Of a stretch of 64,000 nucleotides of DNA, positions 17,397-25,753 are shown in pieces. The stretch is taken from positions 434,001 through 498,000 of the forward strand of contig NZ_FUWZ01000002.1 of the NCBI RefSeq assembly GCF_900167135.1, read 5' to 3'. A program made the translations under genes and the position numbers. The stretch comes from Chitinophaga eiseniae (GTDB lineage: Bacteria; Bacteroidota; Bacteroidia; Chitinophagales; Chitinophagaceae). Below the pieces are notes generated by a model that had not been told where the DNA came from, made no database searches, and saw only the letters and a program-made list of their open reading frames with translations. Every line of letters begins with the position of its first letter. Positions within the stretch are counted from its first letter, which is position 1.

Positions 17397-19028
17397 ATGG
17401 CAGAAGTTATCAGAATGCCCCTCCTGAGTGATACGATGACGGAAGGGGTGATTGCGGAATGGCATAAAAAGGTGGGCGATCAAGTAAAGGCAGACGATGT
17501 TATTGCTGAAGTGGAGACAGACAAGGCGACGATGGAAGTAATAGGCTACGTAGAGGGCACGTTACTGTACATTGGTGTGGAAAAAGGCAAGGCAGCCAAA
17601 GTGAATGGTATTATCGCCATTGTTGGTAAACCAGGCGAAGATTATAAGCCTTTGCTGGAGGGAAATTCCGGCGATACCGCTGCGGCACCTGCCCAGCAAG
17701 CCGCTGCACCGGCACCACAAGCTGCACCGGCCGCCGCCGCGCCTGCTGCTGATGATGCTGCATTAAAAGAAGCACTGAAAAATGCGTCTGTTATCCGTAT
17801 GCCCCTGCTGAGCGATACGATGACAGAAGGAAAGATAGTTGCCTGGAATAAAAAAGTAGGCGACGTAGTAAAAAGCGATGACGTACTGGCAGAAGTAGAG
17901 ACCGACAAAGCTACCATGGAAGTGATAGGTTATGCGGACGGTACACTGCTGTATGTTGGCGTAAAAGAAGGAGAAGCCGCCAAGGTAAACGGCATTATCG
18001 CTATCGTGGGCAAGCCGGGCACTAATGTGGACGCGATCCTGGCGGGCGAGAACGCCGCTCCTGCCAAAGCAGCGCCTGCTGAAGCTGCTGCTCCCGCTGC
18101 CACCAGCGCAGCTGCATCTGCCGAAGCGCCTGCTGCCGCCACTTCTTCCGATGGCCGCGTGAAAGCGTCCCCGCTGGCACGTAAACTGGCTGCTGAAAAA
18201 GGAATCGATATCAACCAGGTTGCCGGTTCCGGCGACAATGGCCGTATCGTGAAAAAAGATGTGGACAACTTCGTACCGGCCGCTGCTCCTGCTGCCAAAA
18301 CCGGTGCTGCTGCTCCGTCCGCCCCTGCTTTCGTACCTGCCGGCCAGGAAGGTTACACCGATACGCCGCTTTCACAGATGCGTAAGGTGATTGCCAAACG
18401 CCTGAGCGAAAGTAAATTTACAGCACCTCACTTCTACCTGAAAATAGATGTGAATATGGATAAAGCCATGGATGCCCGTAAAGCAATTAACGAGGTATCT
18501 CCGGTGAAAATCTCCTTTAATGATATGGTGATCAAGGCCTGCGCCCTGGCACTGCGTCAGCATCCGGATGTGAACAGCAGCTGGATGGGTGACTTTATCC
18601 GCCACAACCAGCACGTACATATCGGTTCCGCCGTAGCCATCGAAGACGGCCTGATTGTACCGGTGATCCGTTTTGCAGACCAGAAAACACTGAGCCAGAT
18701 CGCCGGTGAAGCCAAAGGCCTGTACGACAAAGCTAAAAACAAAAAACTGCAACCTCAGGACTTCAGCGGTAACACCTTCACCGTTTCCAACCTGGGTATG
18801 CTGGGCATCGACGAGTTCACCGCCATCATCAACCCACCGGATTCCGCTATCCTCGCTGTAGGTGGCATCAAAGAAACCGCTATCGTTGAAAAAGGCCAGG
18901 TGAAAATCGCCAATATCATGAAACTGACCCTCAGCTGCGACCACAGAAGCGTGGACGGAGCCGTAGGCGCCCGTTTCCTGGCTACCCTGAAGACTTACCT
19001 GGAAAATCCGGTAACCATGCTGGTGTAG
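17397..19028 (+). CDS. pdhC: pyruvate dehydrogenase complex E2, dihydrolipoyl acetyltransferase
   Basis: This 543-residue core subunit passes the acetyl group from lipoyl-lysine to CoA in the pyruvate dehydrogenase complex. Two lipoyl domains carry the ETDKATMEV motif (lipoylated lysines K43 and K171), each followed by an Ala/Pro-rich linker. A peripheral-subunit-binding domain (about 255-292; ASPLARKLAAEKGIDINQVA) precedes the acyltransferase domain, whose active site is DHRSVDG (H516, D520). The GSGDNGRI element and overall order are typical. E1 and E3 genes are not adjacent. It has its own promoter and terminator, so it is expressed as a single gene. Confidence 0.95.
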   Translation: MAEVIRMPLLSDTMTEGVIAEWHKKVGDQVKADDVIAEVETDKATMEVIGYVEGTLLYIGVEKGKAAKVNGIIAIVGKPGEDYKPLLEGNSGDTAAAPAQQAAAPAPQAAPAAAAPAADDAALKEALKNASVIRMPLLSDTMTEGKIVAWNKKVGDVVKSDDVLAEVETDKATMEVIGYADGTLLYVGVKEGEAAKVNGIIAIVGKPGTNVDAILAGENAAPAKAAPAEAAAPAATSAAASAEAPAAATSSDGRVKASPLARKLAAEKGIDINQVAGSGDNGRIVKKDVDNFVPAAAPAAKTGAAAPSAPAFVPAGQEGYTDTPLSQMRKVIAKRLSESKFTAPHFYLKIDVNMDKAMDARKAINEVSPVKISFNDMVIKACALALRQHPDVNSSWMGDFIRHNQHVHIGSAVAIEDGLIVPVIRFADQKTLSQIAGEAKGLYDKAKNKKLQPQDFSGNTFTVSNLGMLGIDEFTAIINPPDSAILAVGGIKETAIVEKGQVKIANIMKLTLSCDHRSVDGAVGARFLATLKTYLENPVTMLV

Positions 19029-19064
19029 TACCTGATACGAACTTGTTTATTATGAATATAAATG

Positions 19065-19098
19065 AAGACCGGAGCGGATGCCCCGGTCTTTGTTTTTT
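19065..19098 (+). terminator. intrinsic terminator of pdhC
   Basis: AAGACCGG (19065-19072) pairs with CCGGTCTT (19083-19090), followed by TGTTTTTT. A partial copy of the distal side (GTCTTT, T-run, AGGG, AATGGAGCC) recurs at 19151-19177. Confidence 0.8.
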
Positions 19099-19254
19099 AG
19101 GGAATAGAGCCGGAGAATGGCCGGAGAAGTGTTACGGATTCCTGGCGTCGGTCTTTCTTTTTTAGGGGAATGGAGCCCCGGGGCTTATACCTGGGGTTAC
19201 TATGTTATTCAGGCTATTTTCCCCGTTACACCACTTCCCATATTTTGTTTCATA

Positions 19255-19289
19255 AACTTTTGAAAGTTCAAAAACTTGGTGTATTTTTG
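19255..19289 (+). promoter_or_regulatory. promoter with palindromic operator for the GbsR-type gene
   Basis: TTTG (19259-19262) and TATTTTTG (19282-19289) are exactly 19 bp apart, a full consensus promoter with a leader of about 17 bases. The palindrome AACTTT-TG-AAAGTT (19255-19268) covers the -33 element, a natural site for autorepression by the encoded regulator. Confidence 0.75.
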
Positions 19290-19312
19290 AGGCACAACAA
19301 ATCAGAACCTAC

Positions 19313-19819
19313 ATGAATTTAGTGGATGCAAAAGCGCAGTTTATTCAAACCTGGGGATCACTGGGAGCACAATGGGGTATCAACCGCACCATGGCCCAGA
19401 TCCATGCGTTATTGCTGGTGATGCCTGACCCGTTGAGCGCCGATGATATTATGGCGGAGCTGAATATCTCCCGCGGTAATACCAATATGAACGTGCGGGA
19501 GCTGATTAACTGGGGACTGGTGGAGCGCGTACTGATCCCGGGAGAGCGCAAGGAGTTCTTCGTGGCGGAAAAAGATATCTGGAAAGTAGCCACTTATATC
19601 GCCCGGGAAAGGAAAAAACGGGAGCTGGACCCAATCATGAAAGTACTGATGCAGCTGCAACAGGCTGAAGGTGATCCCAAAGACAGAGAACTGAAAGCTT
19701 TCAAGGACTCCATTTCCAATATCAATAAGTTTGCCCAGCAAACAGATAAAACCATTAGTGCTTTCATTAAATCGGAAGAGAACTGGTTTTACAGCAGCCT
19801 GCTTAAGCTTATCAAGTAG
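19313..19819 (+). CDS. GbsR/MarR-type transcriptional regulator
   Basis: This 168-residue DNA-binding protein is of the GbsR branch of the MarR superfamily. The winged helix-turn-helix spans about residues 25-85 (LSADDIMAELNISRGNTNMN as recognition region, then the wing at VERVLIPGERKEFF). A helical C-terminal half should mediate dimerisation. In Bacillus GbsR controls choline uptake; no such genes are near here, so the target is unknown. The gene is preceded by a consensus promoter whose -33 box lies in a palindrome, which suggests self-regulation. The next gene starts 64 bases downstream. Confidence 0.88.
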   Translation: MNLVDAKAQFIQTWGSLGAQWGINRTMAQIHALLLVMPDPLSADDIMAELNISRGNTNMNVRELINWGLVERVLIPGERKEFFVAEKDIWKVATYIARERKKRELDPIMKVLMQLQQAEGDPKDRELKAFKDSISNINKFAQQTDKTISAFIKSEENWFYSSLLKLIK

Positions 19820-19883
19820 GCTTATTTTTTTGCCATTATATTTCAATATTTCCTGAAAGTTCTGAACTATAAAACAATAAAAA

Positions 19884-20831
19884 ATGAAAAACAAGCGCAT
19901 TATCATAGCCGGAGGCACGGGTTTCATCGGGCATGGACTTGTGGAATATTTCGGGGCAGACAACGACATCGTAATCCTGACGCGCCAGCCGCAGCCTGGC
20001 AACGGGCGGGTACAGTATATAGCGTGGGACGGCCGTACCCGGGGCGACTGGGCCGCTGCGCTGGAAGGCGCTGATTTGCTGATCAATCTGACGGGCAGGA
20101 GTGTCAACTGCCGCTACAACGAAACCAACCGGCAGGCCATTTTTAACAGTCGTACAGATGCCACCCGTGTCCTGGGCGAAGTAGTGCAAACGCTGGAGAA
20201 GCCGCCGCAGCTGTGGGTTAACGCGGCCAGCGCCACCATTTACCGTCATGCAGAAGACCGTCCGATGGACGAATTTACCGGGGAAATAGCCAATGACTTT
20301 TCCGTGCAGGTATGTAAGCGCTGGGAAACCACCTTTAACGAAATAACGTTGCCGCATACACGGAAAATCATTCTGCGTATAGGCGTTACCCTTGGGTGGC
20401 AGCCCGGCGGCGTGATGCATCCCTACCTGAATCTGGTGAAGTTCGGGCTGGGCGGGTATCAGGGCAGCGGCCGGCAGATGTTTACCTGGGTGCACATCAA
20501 TGATGTATGCCGCATGATCCGCTGGTTGTACGACAACGACAGCACCAGCGGCGTATACAACTGTACCGCCCCTCATCCGGTGCCTAACCGCACCTTTATG
20601 CGACTGCTCCGTAAAACGGCCGGCCATCTGTTTGGGCTGCCGGCGCCGGCGCCCCTGCTGAGCATCGGTGCTGCGCTTATCGGCACGGAAACTGAGCTGC
20701 TGCTCAAAAGCAGGTGGGTATTGCCCACCCGTGCCCTGCAGGAGGGCTTTGTTTTTCAGTTTCCCGTTCTGGAAACGGCCTTCCCCGACATCCTGGCCCA
20801 TATGCCCCGAAGCGCTTACCACTTGTTTTGA
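19884..20831 (+). CDS. TIGR01777 family NAD(P)-binding epimerase-like protein
   Basis: This 315-residue protein is of the TIGR01777 (YfcH/SDR39U1) group of extended short-chain dehydrogenases. The N-terminal Rossmann motif is GGTGFIGHGL and the INLTGRSVNCRY segment is characteristic of the group. The usual catalytic YxxxK is not evident; the middle strand reads NAASATIYRHAED. The C-terminal region ends with a DUF1731-like segment (ALQEGFVFQFP). In other bacteria relatives are linked to division or membrane physiology, but no firm reaction is known. It is followed after 18 bases by a CoA-binding protein gene, probably co-transcribed. Confidence 0.85.
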   Translation: MKNKRIIIAGGTGFIGHGLVEYFGADNDIVILTRQPQPGNGRVQYIAWDGRTRGDWAAALEGADLLINLTGRSVNCRYNETNRQAIFNSRTDATRVLGEVVQTLEKPPQLWVNAASATIYRHAEDRPMDEFTGEIANDFSVQVCKRWETTFNEITLPHTRKIILRIGVTLGWQPGGVMHPYLNLVKFGLGGYQGSGRQMFTWVHINDVCRMIRWLYDNDSTSGVYNCTAPHPVPNRTFMRLLRKTAGHLFGLPAPAPLLSIGAALIGTETELLLKSRWVLPTRALQEGFVFQFPVLETAFPDILAHMPRSAYHLF

Positions 20832-20849
20832 AATTCGTACCTTAGGTAT

Positions 20850-21227
20850 ATGGAAACCACCAACGATAAGAAACTGACCGTCGTGCTGGGCGCATCACCC
20901 AACCCGGAACGATACAGCTACCTGGCGGTGAACCGGCTGACCGCTCACGGCCACCCGGTGGTCGCTATCGGTAAAAGAGCCGCTACTATCGGAGCAGTAC
21001 CGGTCATCACAACACATCCTCCACTGGAAAATGTAGACACCGTGACTTTGTACATGAACCCGCTCCTGCAGAAGGAATACTACGACTATATCCTGCAGCT
21101 GCGGCCCCGGCGCATTATATTCAATCCCGGAACTGAAAACGATGAACTGGAGGAACTGGCGCGGCAGCATGATATCAGGCCGCAGGAAGCCTGCACCCTC
21201 GTGTTGTTGAGCACCGGACAGTATTAA
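20850..21227 (+). CDS. CoA-binding domain protein (YccU-like)
   Basis: This 125-residue single-domain protein has the CoA_binding_2 Rossmann fold of the YccU family: VVLGASPNPERYSYLAVNRL at the N-terminus binds the nucleotide part of CoA, and PRRIIFNPGTENDELEELAR is the typical late motif. Its function is not established. It starts 18 bases after the TIGR01777 gene. A near-consensus box TACCTTAG (20838-20845) ends four bases before the ATG, so it may also be transcribed on its own. Confidence 0.85.
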   Translation: METTNDKKLTVVLGASPNPERYSYLAVNRLTAHGHPVVAIGKRAATIGAVPVITTHPPLENVDTVTLYMNPLLQKEYYDYILQLRPRRIIFNPGTENDELEELARQHDIRPQEACTLVLLSTGQY

Positions 21228-21437
21228 TCCGCAGGCACACATCTCCCGAAAAAAAATTAGTAAAAAGCTGTTGGCAAATAACTGGCAGCTTTTCGTATAT
21301 TCGATAAATATATGTTTGCCGTTTAACCCCCAATGGACTGATTCCATCTTGTTGACCCAAATAGCTTGGCATTACTTCATCTGGCTGGCAATATCCTATC
21401 TGACACAATTGCATGTTCACGCTTTAATATATATTTT

Positions 21438-21911
21438 ATGCAATGGAGAAGATTTAATGGAGAGGTTATCCACCTTCCGGTAAAGGAAGAAGTGCGGCAG
21501 GCCATCATCCGGGAAACCGCCCGGGGTTATCGCCTGAAGGTATGCATAGGCACGGATTCCCAGGTAAAAGGACTGGATACTGAATTCGCTACGGTGATTG
21601 TCTTCCTCCGGGAAGGTCATGGCGGATTTATGTTTATCCACAATGAAAAAACCAAGGATTGTTATTCCATCAAGGAACGTATGCTGGTGGAAGTGGCCAA
21701 AAGTATTGAGATTGCGTATGAACTGTGCGACCTGTTTACTGAATATGACGTAGACATGGAAGTACACGCCGATATCAATACCAATCCACAGTTCAAAAGC
21801 AATCTGGCCCTTCGGGAAGCGATGGGCTATATCCTTGGAATGGGCTTCGCTTTCAAAGCAAAGCCGGAGGCCTTCGCCAGCAGCAGCTGCGCCAATAAAA
21901 TTGTAAATTAA
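21438..21911 (+). CDS. RNase H-like YkuK family protein (DUF458)
   Basis: This 157-residue protein resembles the YkuK/DUF458 family, thought to adopt an RNase H-like fold. The start at ATG 21438 (MQWRRFNGEVIHLPVKEEVR) is chosen over an upstream in-frame ATG at 21366 whose extension looks non-coding. The acidic residues expected of the fold are present in CIGTDSQVKG, at the second strand, and in HADINTNP. Activity is unproven for the family. The gene converges with engB across about 180 bases in which I see nothing distinctive. Confidence 0.8.
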   Translation: MQWRRFNGEVIHLPVKEEVRQAIIRETARGYRLKVCIGTDSQVKGLDTEFATVIVFLREGHGGFMFIHNEKTKDCYSIKERMLVEVAKSIEIAYELCDLFTEYDVDMEVHADINTNPQFKSNLALREAMGYILGMGFAFKAKPEAFASSSCANKIVN

Positions 21912-22095
21912 GCAAGGTCCTCCTCCTGAAAGTAAATTGTATCTGCCTCAAATTTTTGACGTGTCCCGCACGTCGGGTGATTGTCTCCCCCTAACCCAGC
22001 CGTTTTCCGGCGATCTGTTTTCCAACCCATCTTTCCTCTGATAGCTAACGTTATGGCATAAACGTCTGACCCGGAATGATCGGTTGTTGTGCTGT

Positions 22096-22704
22096 TCAGG
22101 CAATGGCCCGGAATTGCGCATTCAACTCTTCGATGTAGCCCAGGATCGCGTCGCGACCGGATTTTTTAACGGTAGAGGTAACGAAGTGAGGAGGCAGGAA
22201 TTCCCAGGTTTCCCGCATTTTATTGAGGAACGATTTTACGTTGCGGCTTACTTCCGCCTGCGTGCTTTTATCCGCTTTGGTGAACACGAGGCTGAAAGGT
22301 ACGTTCCATTCTCCCAGCTGGTTGATAAAATCAATGTCGATTTTCTGCGGGCTGTGGCGGCTGTCTATCAATATAAAGATGGTCACCAGGTTGGTCCTTT
22401 TGCGCAGGTAGTCTTCAATCATCCGTTCCCATTGTTTGCGCTGCGACATGCTTCTTTTAGCGAAGCCGTATCCGGGCAGGTCTACCAGGTACCACTCTTT
22501 GTTGACGATAAAATGGTTGATCATCACCGTTTTTCCGGGCGTACCGGATGTTTTGGCCAGCTTTTCATTGTTGGCCAGTATATTGATCAGCGAGGACTTT
22601 CCCACGTTGGACCGGCCGATGAAAGCATATTCCGGCATGTTCGGCGTGGGGCATTTTTCCCAGTCGGGGCTGCTGATCAGATATTCTGCAGATTTAATAA
22701 CCAT
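22096..22704 (-). CDS. engB: ribosome biogenesis GTPase EngB (YihA/YsxC)
   Basis: This 202-residue essential-type GTPase assists maturation of the large ribosomal subunit. G motifs are GRSNVGKSS (30-38), the switch region with SGTPGKT, DLPGYGFAKRS, and TKADK. The start at 22704 (MVIKSAEYLISSPDW) agrees with the usual N-terminus; the frame is open further upstream, overlapping the divergent ubiE, but that part is not protein-like. The 73-base gap to ubiE must hold both promoters. Confidence 0.94.
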   Translation of the reverse strand: MVIKSAEYLISSPDWEKCPTPNMPEYAFIGRSNVGKSSLINILANNEKLAKTSGTPGKTVMINHFIVNKEWYLVDLPGYGFAKRSMSQRKQWERMIEDYLRKRTNLVTIFILIDSRHSPQKIDIDFINQLGEWNVPFSLVFTKADKSTQAEVSRNVKSFLNKMRETWEFLPPHFVTSTVKKSGRDAILGYIEELNAQFRAIA

Positions 22705-22743
22705 GATATTGTTTTGTTCCATTAAAAATCCCGCATCTTCCTG

Positions 22744-22772
22744 TTTGCATTCCTTCAGATGACTTAACTTTG
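22744..22772 (+). promoter_or_regulatory. ubiE-porT promoter, probably leaderless
   Basis: TTTG (22744-22747) and TAACTTTG (22765-22772) are 17 bp apart. The -7 box ends five bases before the ubiE ATG at 22778. Confidence 0.6.
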
Positions 22773-22777
22773 CGGCC

Positions 22778-23524
22778 ATGTCAGCGAATACACACGTCCA
22801 GAAGATCGTACCCTTTGAAGGGTCAAAATTAAGCAAGAAGGAGCAGATAGCCTCCATGTTTGATGATATTGCTTACCGGTATGATTTCCTTAACCATTTT
22901 ATGTCGCTGGGTATTGATGTGATCTGGCGCCGTAAAGCCCTGAAATACCTGAAAAGCCTGCAACCTAAAAAAATGCTGGACGTGGCCACCGGAACCGGTG
23001 ATTTTGCGGTGATGGCCAATAAAAAGCTGCATCCGGAGCATATTACCGGCATCGATATCTCCGAGGGGATGCTGTCCCACGGGCGGGAAAAAATCAGGAA
23101 ACTGGGGCTGGAGCATAAAATCACCCTGCAATTGGGCGATAGTGAGACAATAAGTTTTGCGGACGAGACGTTTGATGCCATAACAGTGGCTTTTGGCGTC
23201 CGCAATTTCGAAAACCTCGAAAAAGGGTTGGCCGAAATGCGCCGGGTGCTGAAACCAGGCGGAAAACTGGTGATCCTGGAATTTTCGAACCCGACAGTTT
23301 TTCCCATTAAACAATTATATAATTCGTATTTTCGTTTTATCGTACCGCTGATCGGGAAATTTGTAGCCAAAAGCAAAGCGGCCTACAGTTATCTGCCAGA
23401 ATCCGTGAAAGTGTTCCCGCAGGGCGAAGAAATGCGAACCATATTACTTAACACAGGATTCCCGGCCGTTACATGCAAAACGCTCACTTTCGGCATATGT
23501 TCTATCTACTGCGCTACGCGCTGA
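22778..23524 (+). CDS. ubiE: demethylmenaquinone methyltransferase UbiE/MenG
   Basis: This 248-residue SAM-dependent enzyme methylates demethylmenaquinone, the last step of menaquinone synthesis. It shows MFDDIAYRYDFLNHFMSLGI, the SAM motif I LDVATGTGDFAVMA, the GIDISEGML acidic loop, and the family strand ITVAFGVRNFENLEKGL. Length is normal. The 3' end overlaps the start of porT by about 28 bases, which implies coupled expression; the ubiE-porT neighbourhood recurs in Bacteroidota. Confidence 0.95.
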   Translation: MSANTHVQKIVPFEGSKLSKKEQIASMFDDIAYRYDFLNHFMSLGIDVIWRRKALKYLKSLQPKKMLDVATGTGDFAVMANKKLHPEHITGIDISEGMLSHGREKIRKLGLEHKITLQLGDSETISFADETFDAITVAFGVRNFENLEKGLAEMRRVLKPGGKLVILEFSNPTVFPIKQLYNSYFRFIVPLIGKFVAKSKAAYSYLPESVKVFPQGEEMRTILLNTGFPAVTCKTLTFGICSIYCATR

Positions 23525-24198
23525 TATCCCTGTTGATCCTGTTTGTGCTGCCGGCAACAGCACAGACCAACCTGAATATGATAGACCACGATGCAAAACC
23601 CTATTATTTCGGCATTACCCTGGCCGCCAACCAGTCCTTTTTTAAACTGAAGCACTCCACCGCCTTCCTGGCCGATGACTCGACCATGATCGCGGAGCCG
23701 TTGAAAACAATGGGGTTTAACCTCGGATTGCTGGCCAATGCCCGCCTGTCGGAGCATTTTGACCTCCGTTTTAATCCGCAGCTGCTTTTTGCGTCCAAAA
23801 ACCTCTATTACCGCGATACCTATCCCAAACCGGAGAACACCGAAAAAAAGATAGAATCCATCCTGCTGAGCTTTCCCCTGCAGCTGAAGTTCAAATCAGA
23901 CCGTATCGGCAATATGCGGGTGTATGTGATCGGCGGCCTGAAGTACGATTACGACCTGGCTTCCAACGCACGAGCCCGCCGCGCGGAAAACCTGATCAAA
24001 ATACAGAAAAGCGACTATGGTTATGAGGCAGGCGCCGGGTTTGAGTTTTATTTCGAAAGTTTCATCTTTTCTCCCGAATTCAAGATCAGCAACGGTTTCG
24101 GCAACGTGCTGGTAAAAGATCCGAACCTCCGTTACGCCAATGTGATTGACAAACTGCAATCCCGGATGATCGTATTTTCCATTCACCTCGAAGGATAA
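23497..24198 (+). CDS. porT: PorT family outer-membrane protein (type IX secretion)
   Basis: This 233-residue predicted outer-membrane beta-barrel protein is similar to PorT, needed for type IX secretion and gliding in Bacteroidota. A signal peptide (YLLRYALISLLILFVLPATA, then QT) is followed by alternating strands such as YYFGITLAANQSFFKLKHS and the RYANVIDKLQSRMIVFSIHLEG end. The start at 23497 gives the best signal peptide; ATG 23473 is also in frame. It overlaps ubiE. It is consistent with the type IX sorting tail on the DUF1501 protein elsewhere in the window. Confidence 0.88.
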   Translation: MFYLLRYALISLLILFVLPATAQTNLNMIDHDAKPYYFGITLAANQSFFKLKHSTAFLADDSTMIAEPLKTMGFNLGLLANARLSEHFDLRFNPQLLFASKNLYYRDTYPKPENTEKKIESILLSFPLQLKFKSDRIGNMRVYVIGGLKYDYDLASNARARRAENLIKIQKSDYGYEAGAGFEFYFESFIFSPEFKISNGFGNVLVKDPNLRYANVIDKLQSRMIVFSIHLEG

Positions 24199-24232
24199 CC
24201 ATTTTACTTCTTCTCATAAGCACGGTGTGAAT

Positions 24233-24240
24233 TATCTTTG
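24233..24240 (+). promoter_or_regulatory. candidate -7 box of pyrC, probably leaderless
   Basis: TATCTTTG ends five bases before the pyrC ATG at 24246. No TTTG lies at the usual -33 distance. Confidence 0.5.
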
Positions 24241-24245
24241 TAACC

Positions 24246-25589
24246 ATGCAACAATATCTCATCAGGAATATCGCTGTGGTCAACGAAGGAAAGACCACCG
24301 TACAGGATGTATGGATTAAAGACAGCCGCATCGCCAAAATGGGCCCCCACCTCACTGTGAGCGGCAATTACGAAGAAATCAACGGCGAAGGCAAATACCT
24401 TCTTCCCGGTGTGATCGATGACCAGGTGCACTTCCGGGAACCGGGGCTCACCGAAAAAGCCACCATTTACACAGAAGCCCGCGCTGCCGTGGCCGGCGGC
24501 ACTACCAGCTTCATGGAAATGCCCAATACCAAACCCGCCGCCCTCACCCAGGAGCTGCTGGAAGACAAATACGATATCGGCCGGCAACATTCCCTGGCCA
24601 ACTACTCCTTCTTCATGGGCGTATCCAACGATAATGCGGAAGAGGTACTGAAAACCAACGCCAAAAAAGACCGTGTATGCGGTATTAAAATATTCATGGG
24701 TTCCTCCACCGGTAATATGCTGGTAGATAACTTCCTGACGCTGGAAAAAATATTTTCCGAAACGGAAATGCTCATCGCCACCCACTGTGAAGATGAAAAA
24801 ATCATCCGCGCTAATATGGAGGCCTTCAAACAGGAAAAAGGCGATCATCTCACTGCCGCTGATCATCCGCTGATCCGCAATGTAGAAGCCTGCTTTGAAT
24901 CATCCTGGACAGCCGTGCAGTTTGCCAAAAAGCACGATTCCCGCCTGCATATCCTCCATATCTCCACTGCCAAAGAGCTGCAACTGTTCACCAACATGAT
25001 GCCGCTGGCTCAGAAACGTATCACGGCAGAAGTATGCGTACACCACCTGCACTTCACCGCAGACGACTATAAACTGTACAGTAACCTGATAAAATGTAAT
25101 CCCGCCATTAAAGCGCCGGAGAACAAAACCGCACTGTGGCAGGGCCTTCTCGACGACCGGCTGGACGTGATCGCCACCGACCACGCCCCGCATACCTGGA
25201 CCGAGAAACAACAGCCCTATCAGCAGGCGCCGTCAGGCGTTCCCCTGGTACAACACAGCCTGTTGCTGATGCTGGAATACGTAAAAAAAGGCGCACTCAG
25301 CATTGAGAAAGTAGCAGAAAAAATGAGCCATGCTCCCGCTATCTGCTTCCGCATCAAGGAAAGAGGTTTCCTGCGGGAGGGATACTTCGCCGATTGCGTG
25401 ATCGTGGATATGCAGGACAAAACACCGGTAGCCAAAGAAAATATCTACTACAAATGCGGCTGGAGCCCGTTTGAAGGCCATACTTTCCCGGCTGCCATCA
25501 CGCATACCTTCGTCAGCGGCCACCTCGCCTACGCCAACGGTCAGTTCAATGAGACCACCAAAGGCCATCGTCTTCATTTCGAAATTTAA
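24246..25589 (+). CDS. pyrC: dihydroorotase
   Basis: This 447-residue enzyme closes N-carbamoyl-L-aspartate to dihydroorotate in pyrimidine synthesis. It has the amidohydrolase fold with the metal site near DDQVHFREPG (residues 58-67), MPNTKPAA, a Lys in GIKIFMGSS that can be carboxylated, ATHCEDE, LHISTAKE and ATDHAPH (catalytic Asp). The first His of the usual DxHxH is Gln here; as far as I recall this DDQVHFREPG form is common in Bacteroidota enzymes, so it should be active. The gene is single, with a hairpin terminator and a -7 box just before the start. Confidence 0.95.
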   Translation: MQQYLIRNIAVVNEGKTTVQDVWIKDSRIAKMGPHLTVSGNYEEINGEGKYLLPGVIDDQVHFREPGLTEKATIYTEARAAVAGGTTSFMEMPNTKPAALTQELLEDKYDIGRQHSLANYSFFMGVSNDNAEEVLKTNAKKDRVCGIKIFMGSSTGNMLVDNFLTLEKIFSETEMLIATHCEDEKIIRANMEAFKQEKGDHLTAADHPLIRNVEACFESSWTAVQFAKKHDSRLHILHISTAKELQLFTNMMPLAQKRITAEVCVHHLHFTADDYKLYSNLIKCNPAIKAPENKTALWQGLLDDRLDVIATDHAPHTWTEKQQPYQQAPSGVPLVQHSLLLMLEYVKKGALSIEKVAEKMSHAPAICFRIKERGFLREGYFADCVIVDMQDKTPVAKENIYYKCGWSPFEGHTFPAAITHTFVSGHLAYANGQFNETTKGHRLHFEI

Positions 25590-25607
25590 ACATCCTGATA
25601 TTCAGCA

Positions 25608-25667
25608 TTTATTCCAAGGTTGCCTGGCTTTCATTTTGAGGCCTTGCTTCCTTGGAATAAATTTTTA
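25608..25667 (+). terminator. pyrC terminator hairpin
   Basis: TTTATTCCAAGG (25608-25619) pairs perfectly with CCTTGGAATAAA (25650-25661), followed by TTTTT. The loop is long (30 bases) and may fold further. Confidence 0.75.
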
Positions 25668-25753
25668 AATGACTAAATATCAAAATTTATAAATTGGTGT
25701 GGAAAATTCTGATGATTGCATCTTCCCCTATATATTAACCAAAATAATATTGC

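Noticed and set aside
24420..24437. Dihydroorotase with Gln in place of the first metal His (Q60)
   Set aside because: As far as I recall DDQVHFREPG is the common form in Bacteroidota dihydroorotases, so it is not a sign of inactivity.
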